From contig JAEYRH010000008.1 in assembly GCA_023435705.1 (NCBI GenBank), forward strand, positions 62,001 through 126,000: a stretch of 64,000 nt of DNA, given 5' to 3'. Origin of the DNA: Bacillota bacterium. GTDB lineage: Bacteria; Bacillota; Clostridia; Christensenellales; UMGS416. Positions 24,785-34,076 of the stretch are shown here, piece after piece (the first letter of the stretch is position 1; each line of letters opens with the position of its first letter). The position numbers and the translations under genes are program-made. Below the pieces are notes generated by a model. The model was not told the origin of the DNA, did no database searches, and saw nothing but the letters and a program-made list of their open reading frames with translations.

Positions 24785-26446
24785 TTACAGCTTGCTCGCC
24801 TGCTCGGCAACCTTCTTCATGGCAGCCAGCGCCTCGTCGGGCAGCTTGTCGATGCCGCCGCGGTTGGTGGTCTGCTTCTCGATGAAGGCCACGCGATCAT
24901 TGATGCGGGCCACGAAAGACTTCTTGTACTCCGCATCCTTGAAGTTCAGCTCGAAGCCTTCCACCGGCTGGTAGGAAATGCCGTCGATGCCCGTCTCCAC
25001 AAACTTGGCGGTGCCTTCCACGATGCCCTCGATCACGCCCAGCGTGTGCTCCTTCTTGACTTTCTTGCCCATGAAGTCGCCGGTGTTGATGATGTAGCAC
25101 TCCACGCCGCGGTCGGTGAAGAGCTTCTTGAACTCGGTGTAGTCAATGGACAGCGGATAGGTGCGGAAGGGGTTGGCGTAGGGCTCCACGACCAGGGCGT
25201 TCGGGTCCACACCGGCGGCCAGGCGCTCGGCGCTGGTGCGCTTGGTGGCAAGGGTGGCGCCCATCGTGCTGGCAAGCACCGGATCGGTGATCTTCAGCAG
25301 CGGCGGCAGCGTGGGGTCCTTCATGATCCACATGATGGCGTCCACCGGCTCTTGGAAGCGGTTCAGGCGGTTGGGGCTCCACAGGATGGACTTCACAGCG
25401 CGGCCGTTGCCGTTGCGCACGTCTTCAGTCACGAGCACAACCTTGCCGTCCTCATCCAGCGTGGCGCCGCAGTTTTGCACGGTGACCAGATACTTGTTGT
25501 TCGGGTCGTCCATGCGGTAGTCTTGCGTCTTGTCGAAGTAGGCGGGCTCCAGCGCGATGGAGGAACCGTCCTCGGTGGAGATCAGGAACGCGTCATCATG
25601 GAGCACGGTGATGTCATACTTGCCGTCATGCTGGGCGTGGGTGATCGTGGACTTGCCGGAGCCGGACAGGCCAAACACACTCAGCACATATTTCTTGCCG
25701 TTTTTCAGGTTGTAGCGCTTCTGGCCGCCGTGGCAGCTGGCATAGCCGTGACGGCTGGCGCAGCCCCAGCCCAGCGTGAGCGTGCCCTTCTTGTGCTCGC
25801 CGAAGTAGCGCATGCCCAGCAGCGCCGCGCAATTGTGCTTGGGGTCGAAGAAGGTGAGGCCGAGCGGGTATTCAGCGGAGGGAGTCCACTGCGGGTCGGA
25901 GAAGATGTAGATGTCGCCCTCGCCCTCGATGACGCGGCTTTCCTTATACATCTTGGAGTATTCTTCGTTCATGTATTGGAAGTTCAGCATCCAGGAGTAC
26001 ATCACGTTTTCTTCGCCCTCGGGGATCAGCAGGTGGGCTTTCACCATGAACTCGGGGTCCAGGCCCACAAACACCTGGGCGTGATACATCGTGCGGTTGC
26101 GGGTGTTATAAACGGCTTCGCGCACGATGCCGCAGAAGTCTTCTTCATTCACGTTGGGCTCGCCCAGAATGCGGCGGGCGGCGGAGGCGCGGCCAAACAC
26201 GATGCCGTCGTTGAACAAAAGCACCCTGGCATCGTCGGGCAGGCCAATTTCCTGCGCCTTATAGACGGGCAGGTCAGTAATCACAGTGCCGGGCGAACCG
26301 GCGGCCAGACGATAGGCCTCCGCCAAAGAGTCTACCCGGATGACATTGTTGCCATAAAAAGCAGTCTCGATCGTCGTGCGGGCCATCGAAAGCGTGGGAG
26401 CACCCATGCGGATCTCGTTCCACTTGTAGGTTTGTTTGGTTGCCAT
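24785..26446 (-). CDS. pckA: phosphoenolpyruvate carboxykinase (ATP)
   Basis: A 553-residue cytoplasmic enzyme interconverting oxaloacetate and PEP with ATP/ADP. The kinase-1a P-loop GLSGSGKST is at about 262-270, preceded by the metal-site HGGQKRYNL region and followed by LHDDAF (kinase-2). The adenine-site region after DRGVECYIINTGDF is present. In anaerobes it often works in the carboxylating direction to feed succinate or propionate; direction cannot be read here. AGAGGAGG precedes ATG. A dyad at 26478-26503 lies over the promoter region. Confidence 0.94.
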   Translation of the reverse strand: MATKQTYKWNEIRMGAPTLSMARTTIETAFYGNNVIRVDSLAEAYRLAAGSPGTVITDLPVYKAQEIGLPDDARVLLFNDGIVFGRASAARRILGEPNVNEEDFCGIVREAVYNTRNRTMYHAQVFVGLDPEFMVKAHLLIPEGEENVMYSWMLNFQYMNEEYSKMYKESRVIEGEGDIYIFSDPQWTPSAEYPLGLTFFDPKHNCAALLGMRYFGEHKKGTLTLGWGCASRHGYASCHGGQKRYNLKNGKKYVLSVFGLSGSGKSTITHAQHDGKYDITVLHDDAFLISTEDGSSIALEPAYFDKTQDYRMDDPNNKYLVTVQNCGATLDEDGKVVLVTEDVRNGNGRAVKSILWSPNRLNRFQEPVDAIMWIMKDPTLPPLLKITDPVLASTMGATLATKRTSAERLAAGVDPNALVVEPYANPFRTYPLSIDYTEFKKLFTDRGVECYIINTGDFMGKKVKKEHTLGVIEGIVEGTAKFVETGIDGISYQPVEGFELNFKDAEYKKSFVARINDRVAFIEKQTTNRGGIDKLPDEALAAMKKVAEQASKL

Positions 26447-26477
26447 GACGTTCCTCCTCTGATTTGAATATACTTTT

Positions 26478-26503
26478 CCCTTATTTTGTCAAAAAATAAA
26501 GGG
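26478..26503. promoter_or_regulatory. dyad over pckA promoter region
   Basis: CCCTTATTTT-gtcaaa-AAATAAAGGG, nearly symmetrical, with TTGACA (minus strand, 26492-26487) in its centre. Could be an operator for a carbon or redox regulator; identity unknown. Confidence 0.45.
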
Positions 26504-26828
26504 TAAATTAGACCAACTCATCAACAATTTTCCCCAGTATGGATTATATCACAATTTACGTGTGTTGGGAATGGATTTTTCAAATATTGCAATTATACAC
26601 TGTGCGTATATGCGTTTTAGAGTTATTTTAACAGAAAGTTAACGATTCAGAAAGGTTTAATGCAGGAATTAAAGTGGCGATCCTGCATGACGCGAGAAGC
26701 AATTACAAAATGAGAAGTGCCTTGGATCAGCTGAGTAATCATGCGGCGCTGGCACGCCGTCCAAACAAGCTCATTCAACAAGTCAAAAATACGGTAACTA
26801 CCATATTAAGTGGTCAGCGATTTCTCTC

Positions 26829-26844
26829 GATCAATATATAGTGT
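26829..26844. promoter_or_regulatory. NrdR-like box upstream of nrdJ
   Basis: GATCAATATATAGTGT: the right half matches the NrdR consensus ACACwATATATwGTGT fully, the left half is weak. Confidence 0.4.
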
Positions 26845-26990
26845 ATAGCCGGTTCTTCAATAAGCCGTGCAGAGCGTTGCGTGATCCGGCCGAAACTTCA
26901 ACCAAAATGTGACTTCAGGCATTTACAAGCAGCCGGTTGTGATGTAAAATAGGCATCCCATACCACATTTGGTGGTTATTCAACCATTCT

Positions 26991-27006
26991 ATACAATATA
27001 CAGTAT
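26991..27006. promoter_or_regulatory. NrdR-like box next to nrdJ start
   Basis: ATACAATATACAGTAT, symmetrical (ATACnnTATAnnGTAT), 13 nt before the nrdJ ATG. Resembles the NrdR box; spacing to the other box (160 nt) is not typical. Confidence 0.4.
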
Positions 27007-27019
27007 TCTCGGAGGAACC

Positions 27020-29335
27020 ATGGAGATCAGCAAGAACGCCCGCACTGTGTTGGAAGCCCGCTACCTCACCAAGGGGGAGGACGGCAAGCCTATGGAATCC
27101 GTGGAGGGCCTGTTTGAGCGTGTGGCCGGCGCCATCGCCGAAAGCGAGCGGCCCTGGGGTGGCCAGGCCGCCGTGGATGAAGCAAAAGCATTGTTTTATC
27201 AGATGATGACCGGCATGGATTTCCTGCCCAACTCCCCCACACTAATGAACGCAGGCCGGCCCCTGGGGCAGCTTTCCGCCTGCTTTGTGCTGCCGGTGGA
27301 AGACACGATGGAGGGCATCTTTGACTCAGTGAAAAACGCGGCGCTCATCCACAAGAGCGGCGGCGGCACCGGCTTTTCCTTCTCGCGCCTGAGGGGCAAG
27401 GGCAGCGCAGTGAACTCCACCGGCGGCGTGGCCTCCGGCCCGGTCAGCTTCATGAAGGTGTTCAACGCCGCCACCGAAGCGGTGAAGCAGGGCGGCACCC
27501 GCCGGGGCGCCAACATGGGCATTTTGCGTGTGGATCACCCTGATATCCTCGAATTCATCGAATGCAAGCAGGACACGAAGGAAATCACCAACTTCAACAT
27601 CTCCGTTGGCATCACCGAGGCATTCATGCAGGCTGTGAAAAAGGGTGAGAGCTACGACCTGATCGACCCCAGGACAAAGGCACCGGTGGGCAGGCTTCCT
27701 GCAGGGGAAGTTTTTGACCGTATTGTGGACGCCGCCTGGCGCAACGGCGAGCCCGGCATTGTGTTTCTGGACCGCCTGAACCGCGACAACCCGGTGCCGG
27801 GCCTCGGGCAGATCGAGTCCACCAACCCCTGCGGCGAGCAACCGCTGCTGCCTTATGAGTCCTGCAACCTTGGCAGCGTCAACCTCACTCGCATGGTGCG
27901 TGACGGCCAGGTGGACTGGGCCCGTCTGGGCGACACTGTGGCGCTTGCCGTACGCTTTCTGGACGATGTGATCGACGCCAACAAATACCCCTTGAAGGAA
28001 ATTGGCGAGACCACCAAGAAAACCCGCAAGGTGGGCCTGGGTGTGATGGGCTGGGCAGACCTGCTGCTGGAGCTTGGCGTGCCCTACAACTCGCAGCAGG
28101 CCGTGGACCTGGCCGACCAGCTGATGGCCTTCATTGACGAAAAGGCCAAGCTGGCCAGCGAAGCGCTGGCAGCCACGCGGGGTACCTTCCCCGAATTTGC
28201 ACAAAGCACCTGGGCCAGCCGGCAAAAGCTCCGCAACGCCACGGTGACCACGATCGCGCCCACCGGCACGCTCTCCATCATCGCCGGTGTATCCAGCGGT
28301 GTGGAGCCGGTGTTTGGCTATGTGTATATCCGCAACGTGATGGATGGCACCGAGATGATTGAGGTCAATCCGGTGCTGAAATCGGAGTTGGAGCAACGCG
28401 GCCTTTACACCGAAGAGTTGATGAAGCGCATCGCACAGGGCGAACACATCTCAGACATTGCAGAGCTGCCGGAAGACATCCGCCGCGTCTTCGTCTCCGC
28501 CCACGACGTGTCGCCGGAGTGGCACATCAAGATGCAGGCCGCCTTCCAGGCCCACACCGACAACGCCGTTTCCAAAACGATCAATTTCTCCAACAGCGCC
28601 ACCCGCGCCGACGTGGCCCAGGCTTACCAGCTGGCATGGAAGATGGGCTGCAAGGGCCTGACGATCTATCGCGACGGCAGCAGGAGCTTCCAGGTGCTGA
28701 ACATCGGCAAAGTCAACAAAGAGGGCGAAGCCGCCGAAGGCACAAAAACACCCGAAGTGTGTGAATCCTGCGAATACCTGGGGCCGCAGGGCAACGTGCC
28801 GCTGCCCCCAAGGCCCATCCAGCCCCGGCCCCGCCCAGATGTGACGAGTGGCCTGACGGAGCGGATGAAGATCGGCTGCGGCAACCTCTATGTGACGGTG
28901 AACTACGACGAGCAGGGCATCTGCGAGGTCTTCACCAACACCGGCAAGGCCGGCGGCTGCCCCTCGCAGAGCGAGGCCACAGCGCGGCTGGTCTCCATCG
29001 CATTGCGCAGCGGCATGGATGCCAAGCGCATCATCAACGAATTGAAGGGCATCCGGTGCCCCAGCACAATCCGCCAAAACGGCATGAAGTGCACCTCCTG
29101 CCCCGACGGCATCGCCCGCGTGATCGAAAAGGTGCTGGCAATGCAGAGCGGTGATGAGGCACAGGCAGCACCGGTCTATACAGCGCCCATGGCCCCGGCT
29201 CCGGCAAAGCTTGAGGAGCAGCCTTATGAGCCGGTGGCGGCCCGCATCCGCTTTTGCCCCGAGTGCGGCGCCAAGGTGGAGCATGAAGGCGGGTGCGTGT
29301 CCTGCCGGCAGTGCGGGTTTTCACGGTGCGGGTGA
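27020..29335 (+). CDS. nrdJ: vitamin B12-dependent ribonucleotide reductase (class II)
   Basis: A 771-residue adenosylcobalamin-dependent enzyme reducing ribonucleotides to deoxyribonucleotides. The first redox Cys is in QLSACFVLP (about 86-93), the radical/active site N-x-C-x-E is NPCGEQ (about 270), and the barrel continues to the TSCPD domain (GKAGGCPSQSE; TSCPDGIARV). The tail is a zinc ribbon, CPECG..CRQCG, which may carry the redox Cys pair. The start at 27020 follows GGAGG; an earlier start at 26969 gives an unlike N-terminus. A terminator follows at 29376. Works with or without oxygen, complementing nrdDG at 36-39 kb. Confidence 0.95.
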   Translation: MEISKNARTVLEARYLTKGEDGKPMESVEGLFERVAGAIAESERPWGGQAAVDEAKALFYQMMTGMDFLPNSPTLMNAGRPLGQLSACFVLPVEDTMEGIFDSVKNAALIHKSGGGTGFSFSRLRGKGSAVNSTGGVASGPVSFMKVFNAATEAVKQGGTRRGANMGILRVDHPDILEFIECKQDTKEITNFNISVGITEAFMQAVKKGESYDLIDPRTKAPVGRLPAGEVFDRIVDAAWRNGEPGIVFLDRLNRDNPVPGLGQIESTNPCGEQPLLPYESCNLGSVNLTRMVRDGQVDWARLGDTVALAVRFLDDVIDANKYPLKEIGETTKKTRKVGLGVMGWADLLLELGVPYNSQQAVDLADQLMAFIDEKAKLASEALAATRGTFPEFAQSTWASRQKLRNATVTTIAPTGTLSIIAGVSSGVEPVFGYVYIRNVMDGTEMIEVNPVLKSELEQRGLYTEELMKRIAQGEHISDIAELPEDIRRVFVSAHDVSPEWHIKMQAAFQAHTDNAVSKTINFSNSATRADVAQAYQLAWKMGCKGLTIYRDGSRSFQVLNIGKVNKEGEAAEGTKTPEVCESCEYLGPQGNVPLPPRPIQPRPRPDVTSGLTERMKIGCGNLYVTVNYDEQGICEVFTNTGKAGGCPSQSEATARLVSIALRSGMDAKRIINELKGIRCPSTIRQNGMKCTSCPDGIARVIEKVLAMQSGDEAQAAPVYTAPMAPAPAKLEEQPYEPVAARIRFCPECGAKVEHEGGCVSCRQCGFSRCG

Positions 29336-29340
29336 GGGAA

Positions 29341-29370
29341 GTAATCAGTAGTGAGTAGTCAGTAGCCAGT
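29341..29370. repeat. family D heptad repeat after nrdJ stop
   Basis: GTAATCAGTAGTGAGTAGTC followed by AGTAGCCAGT, 5 nt past the TGA of nrdJ; 7-nt period with TAG/TAA in each unit. Confidence 0.7.
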
Positions 29371-29375
29371 CGATA

Positions 29376-29405
29376 AGGGAGTGCCCGGAGGGTGCTCCCT
29401 TTTTC
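29376..29405 (+). terminator. nrdJ terminator
   Basis: AGGGAGtGCcC-ggag-GGtGCTCCCT followed by TTTTC. Confidence 0.75.
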
Positions 29406-29410
29406 GATGC

Positions 29411-29446
29411 CTGGTAGAGGCGGAAATGGAACACCGCCCCTACCAC
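29411..29446. repeat. family C-like hairpin
   Basis: GGTAGAGGCGG, short loop, CCGCCCCTACC; a variant of the GTAGGGGCGG repeat. Confidence 0.5.
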
Positions 29447-29492
29447 TAAAGCCTCCCCCTCTTATTCGCCACCGAGACGAATCGGCAATGCC

Positions 29493-29670
29493 TCCAGCCC
29501 CCTCACCACCCGTCCCCCTCCCCCATGGGATTGGGGGAGGGGGCGTGCGAGCATCTCCCGCTCTCCTCAATCAGGTGCAGGGCGAAGCCCTGCAAACAAA
29601 AGCCCCCTCCCCCGCCGGCTGCCCGGTCAGGACAGTCAATTGATCGGGGGAGGGGGTTGGGGGTGGGGGT
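29493..29670. mobile_element. family B MITE-like element, second copy
   Basis: Contains CCCCCATGGGATTGGGGGAG exactly as in the element at 14446, plus the shared interior GGCGAAGCCCTGCAAA and inverted GC-rich ends (CCCCCTCACC...GGTTGGGGGTGGGGG). No gene inside. Lies between the nrdJ terminator and the gene at 29727. Confidence 0.65.
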
Positions 29671-29696
29671 AAAAAAGAGCGCCCACAGGCGCTCCT
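29671..29696 (-). terminator. terminator of the gene at 29727
   Basis: On the minus strand GAGCGCC-tgtg-GGCGCTC followed by six T. Confidence 0.8.
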
Positions 29697-29701
29697 TATA
29701 T

Positions 29702-29728
29702 CTACTGACTACTGACTATTGACTGCTT
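29702..29728. repeat. family D heptad repeat over a stop codon
   Basis: On the minus strand the sequence after the TAA of the 29727 gene continues GTAAGCAGTCAATAGTCAG, then TAGTCAGTAG. Confidence 0.65.
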
Positions 29729-30065
29729 ACTTCCCCAGCCTGCGCAGCAGCTCCCTGCGCCTCTGCTCCAACCGGTAGATGGACTGGATGCAATCGTCGG
29801 TCTGGCGGCTCAATTGCATGATTTCTTTGCCGCTTTCATTACGCCCATTGTCATAATAGCTCATATCGCAACGGAACACCGCATAACGCACTCCCAGTTC
29901 GTCTGCCATGCGCTTCACCTTGGCATTGGCGTCTTCAATCTCACGCTCCACTCTGATCAACTCTCTGATCTGTTCGGGAGCAGAGGCGCCGTTGCCCACC
30001 CTGAGCGAATTCCTCTTCGGAGCGACAAACCCACCCGGTTGCCTCATTCTGCCAGAAAGAATCAT
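29727..30065 (-). CDS. small hypothetical coiled-coil protein
   Basis: A 112-residue soluble protein, largely helical and charged, with likely coiled coils at about 30-55 (EQIRELIRVEREIEDANAKVKRMADELG) and 85-110 (CIQSIYRLEQRRRELLRRLG). GGGAG lies 7 nt before ATG, and a strong terminator follows. No known domain recognised. Confidence 0.65.
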   Translation of the reverse strand: MILSGRMRQPGGFVAPKRNSLRVGNGASAPEQIRELIRVEREIEDANAKVKRMADELGVRYAVFRCDMSYYDNGRNESGKEIMQLSRQTDDCIQSIYRLEQRRRELLRRLGK

Positions 30066-30336
30066 TATCTACTCCCACTTGTATGTTGTTCATCAGAATA
30101 TACCATATCTAGCACATCTATAGCATACAATAACCAAATACTTCATGCAATGTCTTTTATTGCACTATTTTGTAGAAACACGCCCAATCAAGGAATATCA
30201 GCAATATGTCCACAAATTCTGACTGCGTTTGCTCATTGCTTACAATGTCGGGAATCGCATTACGACTAACCCCTGTTCTGATGAAACAGCAGCAAAAAGA
30301 AACGCAGAAATCATACTGGGTTTGATTCAACGCCTG
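30066..30336. other. intergenic region, nothing clear
   Basis: AT-richer 270 nt between two minus-strand genes. No frame, repeat or hairpin of note was seen. Confidence 0.4.
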
Positions 30337-31305
30337 CTAAAACTGGCTCGCTTCCTCATCACTCAAGCTGTAGAGCTGGCGGTTGTGCAGCGTCCACAGC
30401 CGCTCGGAGAATTTGCCTCCAGGTGTATCATCCAGTGTCTTGTGCATGTCATACATGCGGGCATCGATGATGTCCAGATAGTGCAGGATCTCCGCCTCAG
30501 GAAACATGGGCCGGCGGGGGCTGCCGTATTCAGGCTCATAATGATGAGCCAGCAGCATGTGCTCCACCAATGTGGCGATCTTTGGGTCCAGCCCCACACG
30601 CTCGGCGGCGTTGTTCACCCAAAGGATGCCTTGCACAATGTGGCCCAGCAGCATGCCGTCACGGGTGTAGTCAGTGGCTATGCCGGTGTTGGTGGCATCC
30701 AGTTCAAAAAGCTTGGCCATGTCGTGCAGGATCGCTCCGGCATAAATGAGGTCGGCACGAAGAAACGGATAAACCTTGATGATCCCCTCCGCAACACGGA
30801 GCATGGAAAGTGTGTGATACAGCAGACCTGAACGCACTGAGTGGTGGTTCTTCACAGCGGCAGGCCAGATCAGCAGCCGCTCCATGTTTTCCTCCATAGC
30901 CAGCTTGACCAGCGCCTTCAGGCCGGCATGGCCGATGCGGTCGGCAAAAGCATCCACCGCCAGAAACATCTCATCGCCGCTGACAGGCGCGCTGGGCACC
31001 ATGCTTTCCGGGGAAACGGGGTCTTCGGCGGTGGCGTAACGGAATTTGTCGATCCGGAGCTGCAGCTTGCCCTGGTATTCATTGACCAGGCCCTGCAGCT
31101 TGATGATGGAGCCTGCTGCCGGGCAGCTTTCGGGCTCTGCCACATCCCAGATCTTGCCATTGATCTCGCCGGTTTCGTCGGCGATGGTATAATCGCCGTA
31201 TTGGGAGTTGCCGTTGGAGGAGTTTTTGATGGCGGCGGTCTTCACCAAAAAGAAGCCCATGATCGTCATGCCCTTTTTCATGTCTGCGACTTTGATGAGG
31301 TCCAT
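30337..31305 (-). CDS. YhaM-like 3'-5' exoribonuclease (OB-fold plus HD domain)
   Basis: A 322-residue protein with an N-terminal OB-fold nucleic-acid-binding domain (about 10-95, GDYTIADETGEINGKIWD) and an HD phosphohydrolase domain (about 160-300). HHSVRSGLLYHTLSM and GAILHDMAKLFE give the HD metal ligands, with a later MLLAHH. This is the layout of B. subtilis YhaM/CBF1-type nucleases. The start at 31305 has GGAG 7 nt upstream. Single gene, TATAAT at about 31374 on the minus strand. Confidence 0.88.
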   Translation of the reverse strand: MDLIKVADMKKGMTIMGFFLVKTAAIKNSSNGNSQYGDYTIADETGEINGKIWDVAEPESCPAAGSIIKLQGLVNEYQGKLQLRIDKFRYATAEDPVSPESMVPSAPVSGDEMFLAVDAFADRIGHAGLKALVKLAMEENMERLLIWPAAVKNHHSVRSGLLYHTLSMLRVAEGIIKVYPFLRADLIYAGAILHDMAKLFELDATNTGIATDYTRDGMLLGHIVQGILWVNNAAERVGLDPKIATLVEHMLLAHHYEPEYGSPRRPMFPEAEILHYLDIIDARMYDMHKTLDDTPGGKFSERLWTLHNRQLYSLSDEEASQF

Positions 31306-31416
31306 CGCCATTCTCCTTCACAAATGCGGCAGGCCCTGCCGCATGGCCGGGCCGGAATGTAACAGTGCCTAATTATATCACAAAAGCATGGATTGGCAAC
31401 CGGGCCGCAGCGCTTT

Positions 31417-31884
31417 TCAGCGCTTTTGGCGGCGCCGCACCCACAGCCCAAACAAGACATGCAGAGGTGCTGAGACCAGGATGATGGTATAACAAACAAG
31501 ATGAATCTGAAATGCAACGGGAGCTCCCATGACCAGCCGATAAAGCAAGCCGGTGGCAGCATTGCCAAGTGTGGCGATGGCGATGGCGAGCGCTGTGGCC
31601 TTGAACAGCACAGGCACGATCCTTTGCCTGGTAAAGTCGGATTTTTGAAACAGGGCCATCTTTCCGAAGGCCTTCAGTATCATGCGGCGGTTCTTGCTGA
31701 TGGCCAGGAAGACCACGGGAGCCGTGATGATCAGCAGCCCGGTAATAAAATGCACGGTTGCCAGCACAGGGTAATAACCAGTGCGCCCAATCAGGCCAGT
31801 CAGCAGATTCAAAAGAATGAACACCGCAAACGATGAATGGAACCGGCCCACCGGTGACTTCATAAAGATGATCACACTTTTCAC
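31417..31884 (-). CDS. DUF4405-like small membrane protein
   Basis: A 155-residue protein with about four hydrophobic helices. His residues in helices (ATVHFITGLLI, IHLVCYTIILV, APLHVLFG) recall cytochrome b561-like DUF4405 proteins, so haem binding is possible but not shown. A GTG start at 31884 is preferred because AGGGG lies 7 nt before it; longer frames begin upstream without a site. It follows the P-type ATPase gene by 78 nt and may be in its transcript. Confidence 0.6.
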   Translation of the reverse strand: MKSVIIFMKSPVGRFHSSFAVFILLNLLTGLIGRTGYYPVLATVHFITGLLIITAPVVFLAISKNRRMILKAFGKMALFQKSDFTRQRIVPVLFKATALAIAIATLGNAATGLLYRLVMGAPVAFQIHLVCYTIILVSAPLHVLFGLWVRRRQKR

Positions 31885-31962
31885 AGCGGCACCCCTCTCC
31901 CCTAATGCTCTATCCGATATCATCATATCATCACACCCATTGGTTCTCAACGGCAGAGCCGC

Positions 31963-34074
31963 TCACCGTGCTGGCTGCCGCCCCACCCGCAGCACCCGCA
32001 TGGCGTTCAGCACCGCCAGCAGCGCCACACCCACGTCGGCAAACACAGCCTCCCACATCGTGGCGATGCCGAACGCACCCAGCAGCAGGAACACGCCCTT
32101 CACGCCCAGCGCGAACACGATGTTCTGCCAAACAATGGCGCGGGTGCGCCGGGCAATGGCGATCGCTTCCGCAAGTTTTGAGGGTTCATCGGTCATGAGC
32201 ACCACGTCGGCAGCCTCGATGGCCGCGTCTGAACCAAGGGCGCCCATCGCCACGCCGATGCCGGCCCTGGCAAGCACCGGCGCGTCGTTCACGCCATCGC
32301 CGGCGAACAGCACCTTGCCCTTTGCCTCACGCTCCAGCTTTTCCAGCAGCTCCACCTTGCCGGCGGGCAGAAGGCCCGCGTGCACTTCATCCAGGCCAAG
32401 CTCATGGCCTACTGCTTCGGCAACAGTTGCATTGTCGCCGGTGAGCATCGCCACGTGGCGCACACCCATCTTGCGCAAGGCATCCACAGCCTGCGCGGCG
32501 TCTGGCTTCACCTCATCGCGGATCAGGATCGCACCGGCATATCCACCGTCAATCGCCACATGCACCACCGTGCCGCTCACTGCCGAAATAACACCGGAGA
32601 CATCTTCCTTTTCCATGAGCTTGCCATTGCCTGCCAGCACAACGCGGCCATTCACACGGGCACGCACGCCAAACCCGGCCAACTCCTCATACTGCCCGAT
32701 GGCATCAGCATCCGGCTTTTGGCCATATTCACGCAGGATGGACTGGGCGATGGGGTGATTGGAACCGCTTTCGGCAAGCGCCGCCGCTTCCAGCAACTCC
32801 TCACGGGAGAAGCCCATGGCAGGTTTGATCTCTGCGACCTTGAATTGCCCCAGCGTAAGCGTACCGGTCTTGTCAAACACCACGGTGTCCACCCGGGTGA
32901 GTGCATCCAGATAATTGCCGCCTTTTACCAGGATGCCCCGGCGGGATGCGCCGCCGATGCCGCCGAAGAAACTCAGTGGGATTGAGATCACCAGCGCGCA
33001 TGGGCAGGACACCACGAGGAAAATAAGCGCCCGGTTGAGCCACTCGGCGAAGCTGCCCGCACCCAGCAGCGGCGGCAGCACCGCCAGCACCACGGCAGCA
33101 AACACCACTGCCGGCGTGTAGTAGCGGGCGAATTTGGTGATAAAGCTTTCCGCCTGGGCCTTGCGTCCGGACGCGTTCTGAACCAGATCAAGGATTTTGG
33201 ACACGGTGGACTCCCCGAAGGTCTTCGTGACCTCCACGGTGATGAGCCCGGTTTTGTTGATCGATCCGGAGAGCACCGTGTCTCCGGCGGCCACGTCGCA
33301 TGGCACAGACTCGCCGGTGAGCGCCGAGGTGTCCAGCGCAGAGACGCCGCTCAGCACCACACCGTCCAGCGGCACCTTTTCACCGGGCCGCACCAGAATG
33401 CGGTCACCGGGCTTTACGTCTCTCGGGCCCACACGGCGGGGCTCGCCGCCATCAACGACCAGGTTGGCATAGTCGGGCCGGATGTCCATCAGCTTGCCGA
33501 TGGACCGGCGGGAGCGGTGCACCGCCATGTCCTGGAAGAGCTCGCCCACCTGGTAGAACAACATGACGGCAACGGCCTCAGGATGTTCCCCGATGGCCAG
33601 CGCACCGGCGGAGGCCACAGCCATCAGGAAATTCTCGTCGAAGACCCTGCCCCTTGCGATATTCTTCACAGCCTTCCACAGCACATCGCCGCCGGCCAGC
33701 AGCCAGCCGGCCAGATAGAGCGCCAGAGCAGCCGCTCCGATGGGTTTCCACAGCAGCCCGGCAGCCAGCAGAGCGCCAGCCAAAGCGAACCGGACGGTTT
33801 TCCAAACCGGCACCGGGAAGGTTTCATTTTCTTTCTTCGCGGCATTGTGCTCCCGCACGGTGATGCCCTCCTCCATGGTTTCGGCTATCACCTTAGCTTG
33901 GCCAGCGATGTTTTCAATATTGCAGCCAGGCTCGCCGGTGATGGTGAGCTGGCAGGAGGCGAAATCCAGCGAGGCATCGCTCACACCATCGATGCCTTTC
34001 ACCTTGCTTTCAATTTTCGCTGCGCAGCTGGCACAACCCAGGCCATCCAGCACCAGTCGTTTTGTTTCGTTCAT
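31963..34074 (-). CDS. heavy-metal P1B-type ATPase (Zn/Cd/Pb exporter type)
   Basis: A 703-residue membrane pump. An N-terminal heavy-metal-associated domain with GCASC opens it, then two helices, the six-helix core with the metal-binding CPC (about 355), phosphorylated Asp in DKTGTLT (about 399), nucleotide-domain SNHPIAQ, and GDGVNDAP (about 595). The CPC with preceding and following residues and the CadC-like regulator next door suggest Zn2+/Cd2+/Pb2+ export rather than copper. The ArsR gene lies 2 nt upstream, so both are translated from one transcript under its control. Confidence 0.94.
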   Translation of the reverse strand: MNETKRLVLDGLGCASCAAKIESKVKGIDGVSDASLDFASCQLTITGEPGCNIENIAGQAKVIAETMEEGITVREHNAAKKENETFPVPVWKTVRFALAGALLAAGLLWKPIGAAALALYLAGWLLAGGDVLWKAVKNIARGRVFDENFLMAVASAGALAIGEHPEAVAVMLFYQVGELFQDMAVHRSRRSIGKLMDIRPDYANLVVDGGEPRRVGPRDVKPGDRILVRPGEKVPLDGVVLSGVSALDTSALTGESVPCDVAAGDTVLSGSINKTGLITVEVTKTFGESTVSKILDLVQNASGRKAQAESFITKFARYYTPAVVFAAVVLAVLPPLLGAGSFAEWLNRALIFLVVSCPCALVISIPLSFFGGIGGASRRGILVKGGNYLDALTRVDTVVFDKTGTLTLGQFKVAEIKPAMGFSREELLEAAALAESGSNHPIAQSILREYGQKPDADAIGQYEELAGFGVRARVNGRVVLAGNGKLMEKEDVSGVISAVSGTVVHVAIDGGYAGAILIRDEVKPDAAQAVDALRKMGVRHVAMLTGDNATVAEAVGHELGLDEVHAGLLPAGKVELLEKLEREAKGKVLFAGDGVNDAPVLARAGIGVAMGALGSDAAIEAADVVLMTDEPSKLAEAIAIARRTRAIVWQNIVFALGVKGVFLLLGAFGIATMWEAVFADVGVALLAVLNAMRVLRVGRQPAR

Positions 34075-34076
34075 GG

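Larger units (their letters stand above)
26447..27019. other. AT-richer intergenic region between pckA and nrdJ
   Basis: About 570 nt separate two divergent genes. It contains a dyad near pckA, two NrdR-like boxes nearer nrdJ, and ACCAC-attTG-GTGGT (26962-26976). No coding frame with a ribosome site was found, and no cobalamin riboswitch B12 box was seen despite the B12-dependent enzyme downstream. Confidence 0.55.

Noticed and set aside
25046..26467. 473-codon plus-strand frame opposite pckA
   Set aside because: Antisense shadow of PEP carboxykinase.
26447..27019. Cobalamin riboswitch before B12-dependent nrdJ
   Set aside because: No B12 box or long multi-helix leader could be found.
27326..28447. 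373-codon minus-strand frame inside nrdJ
   Set aside because: Antisense shadow of a well conserved gene.
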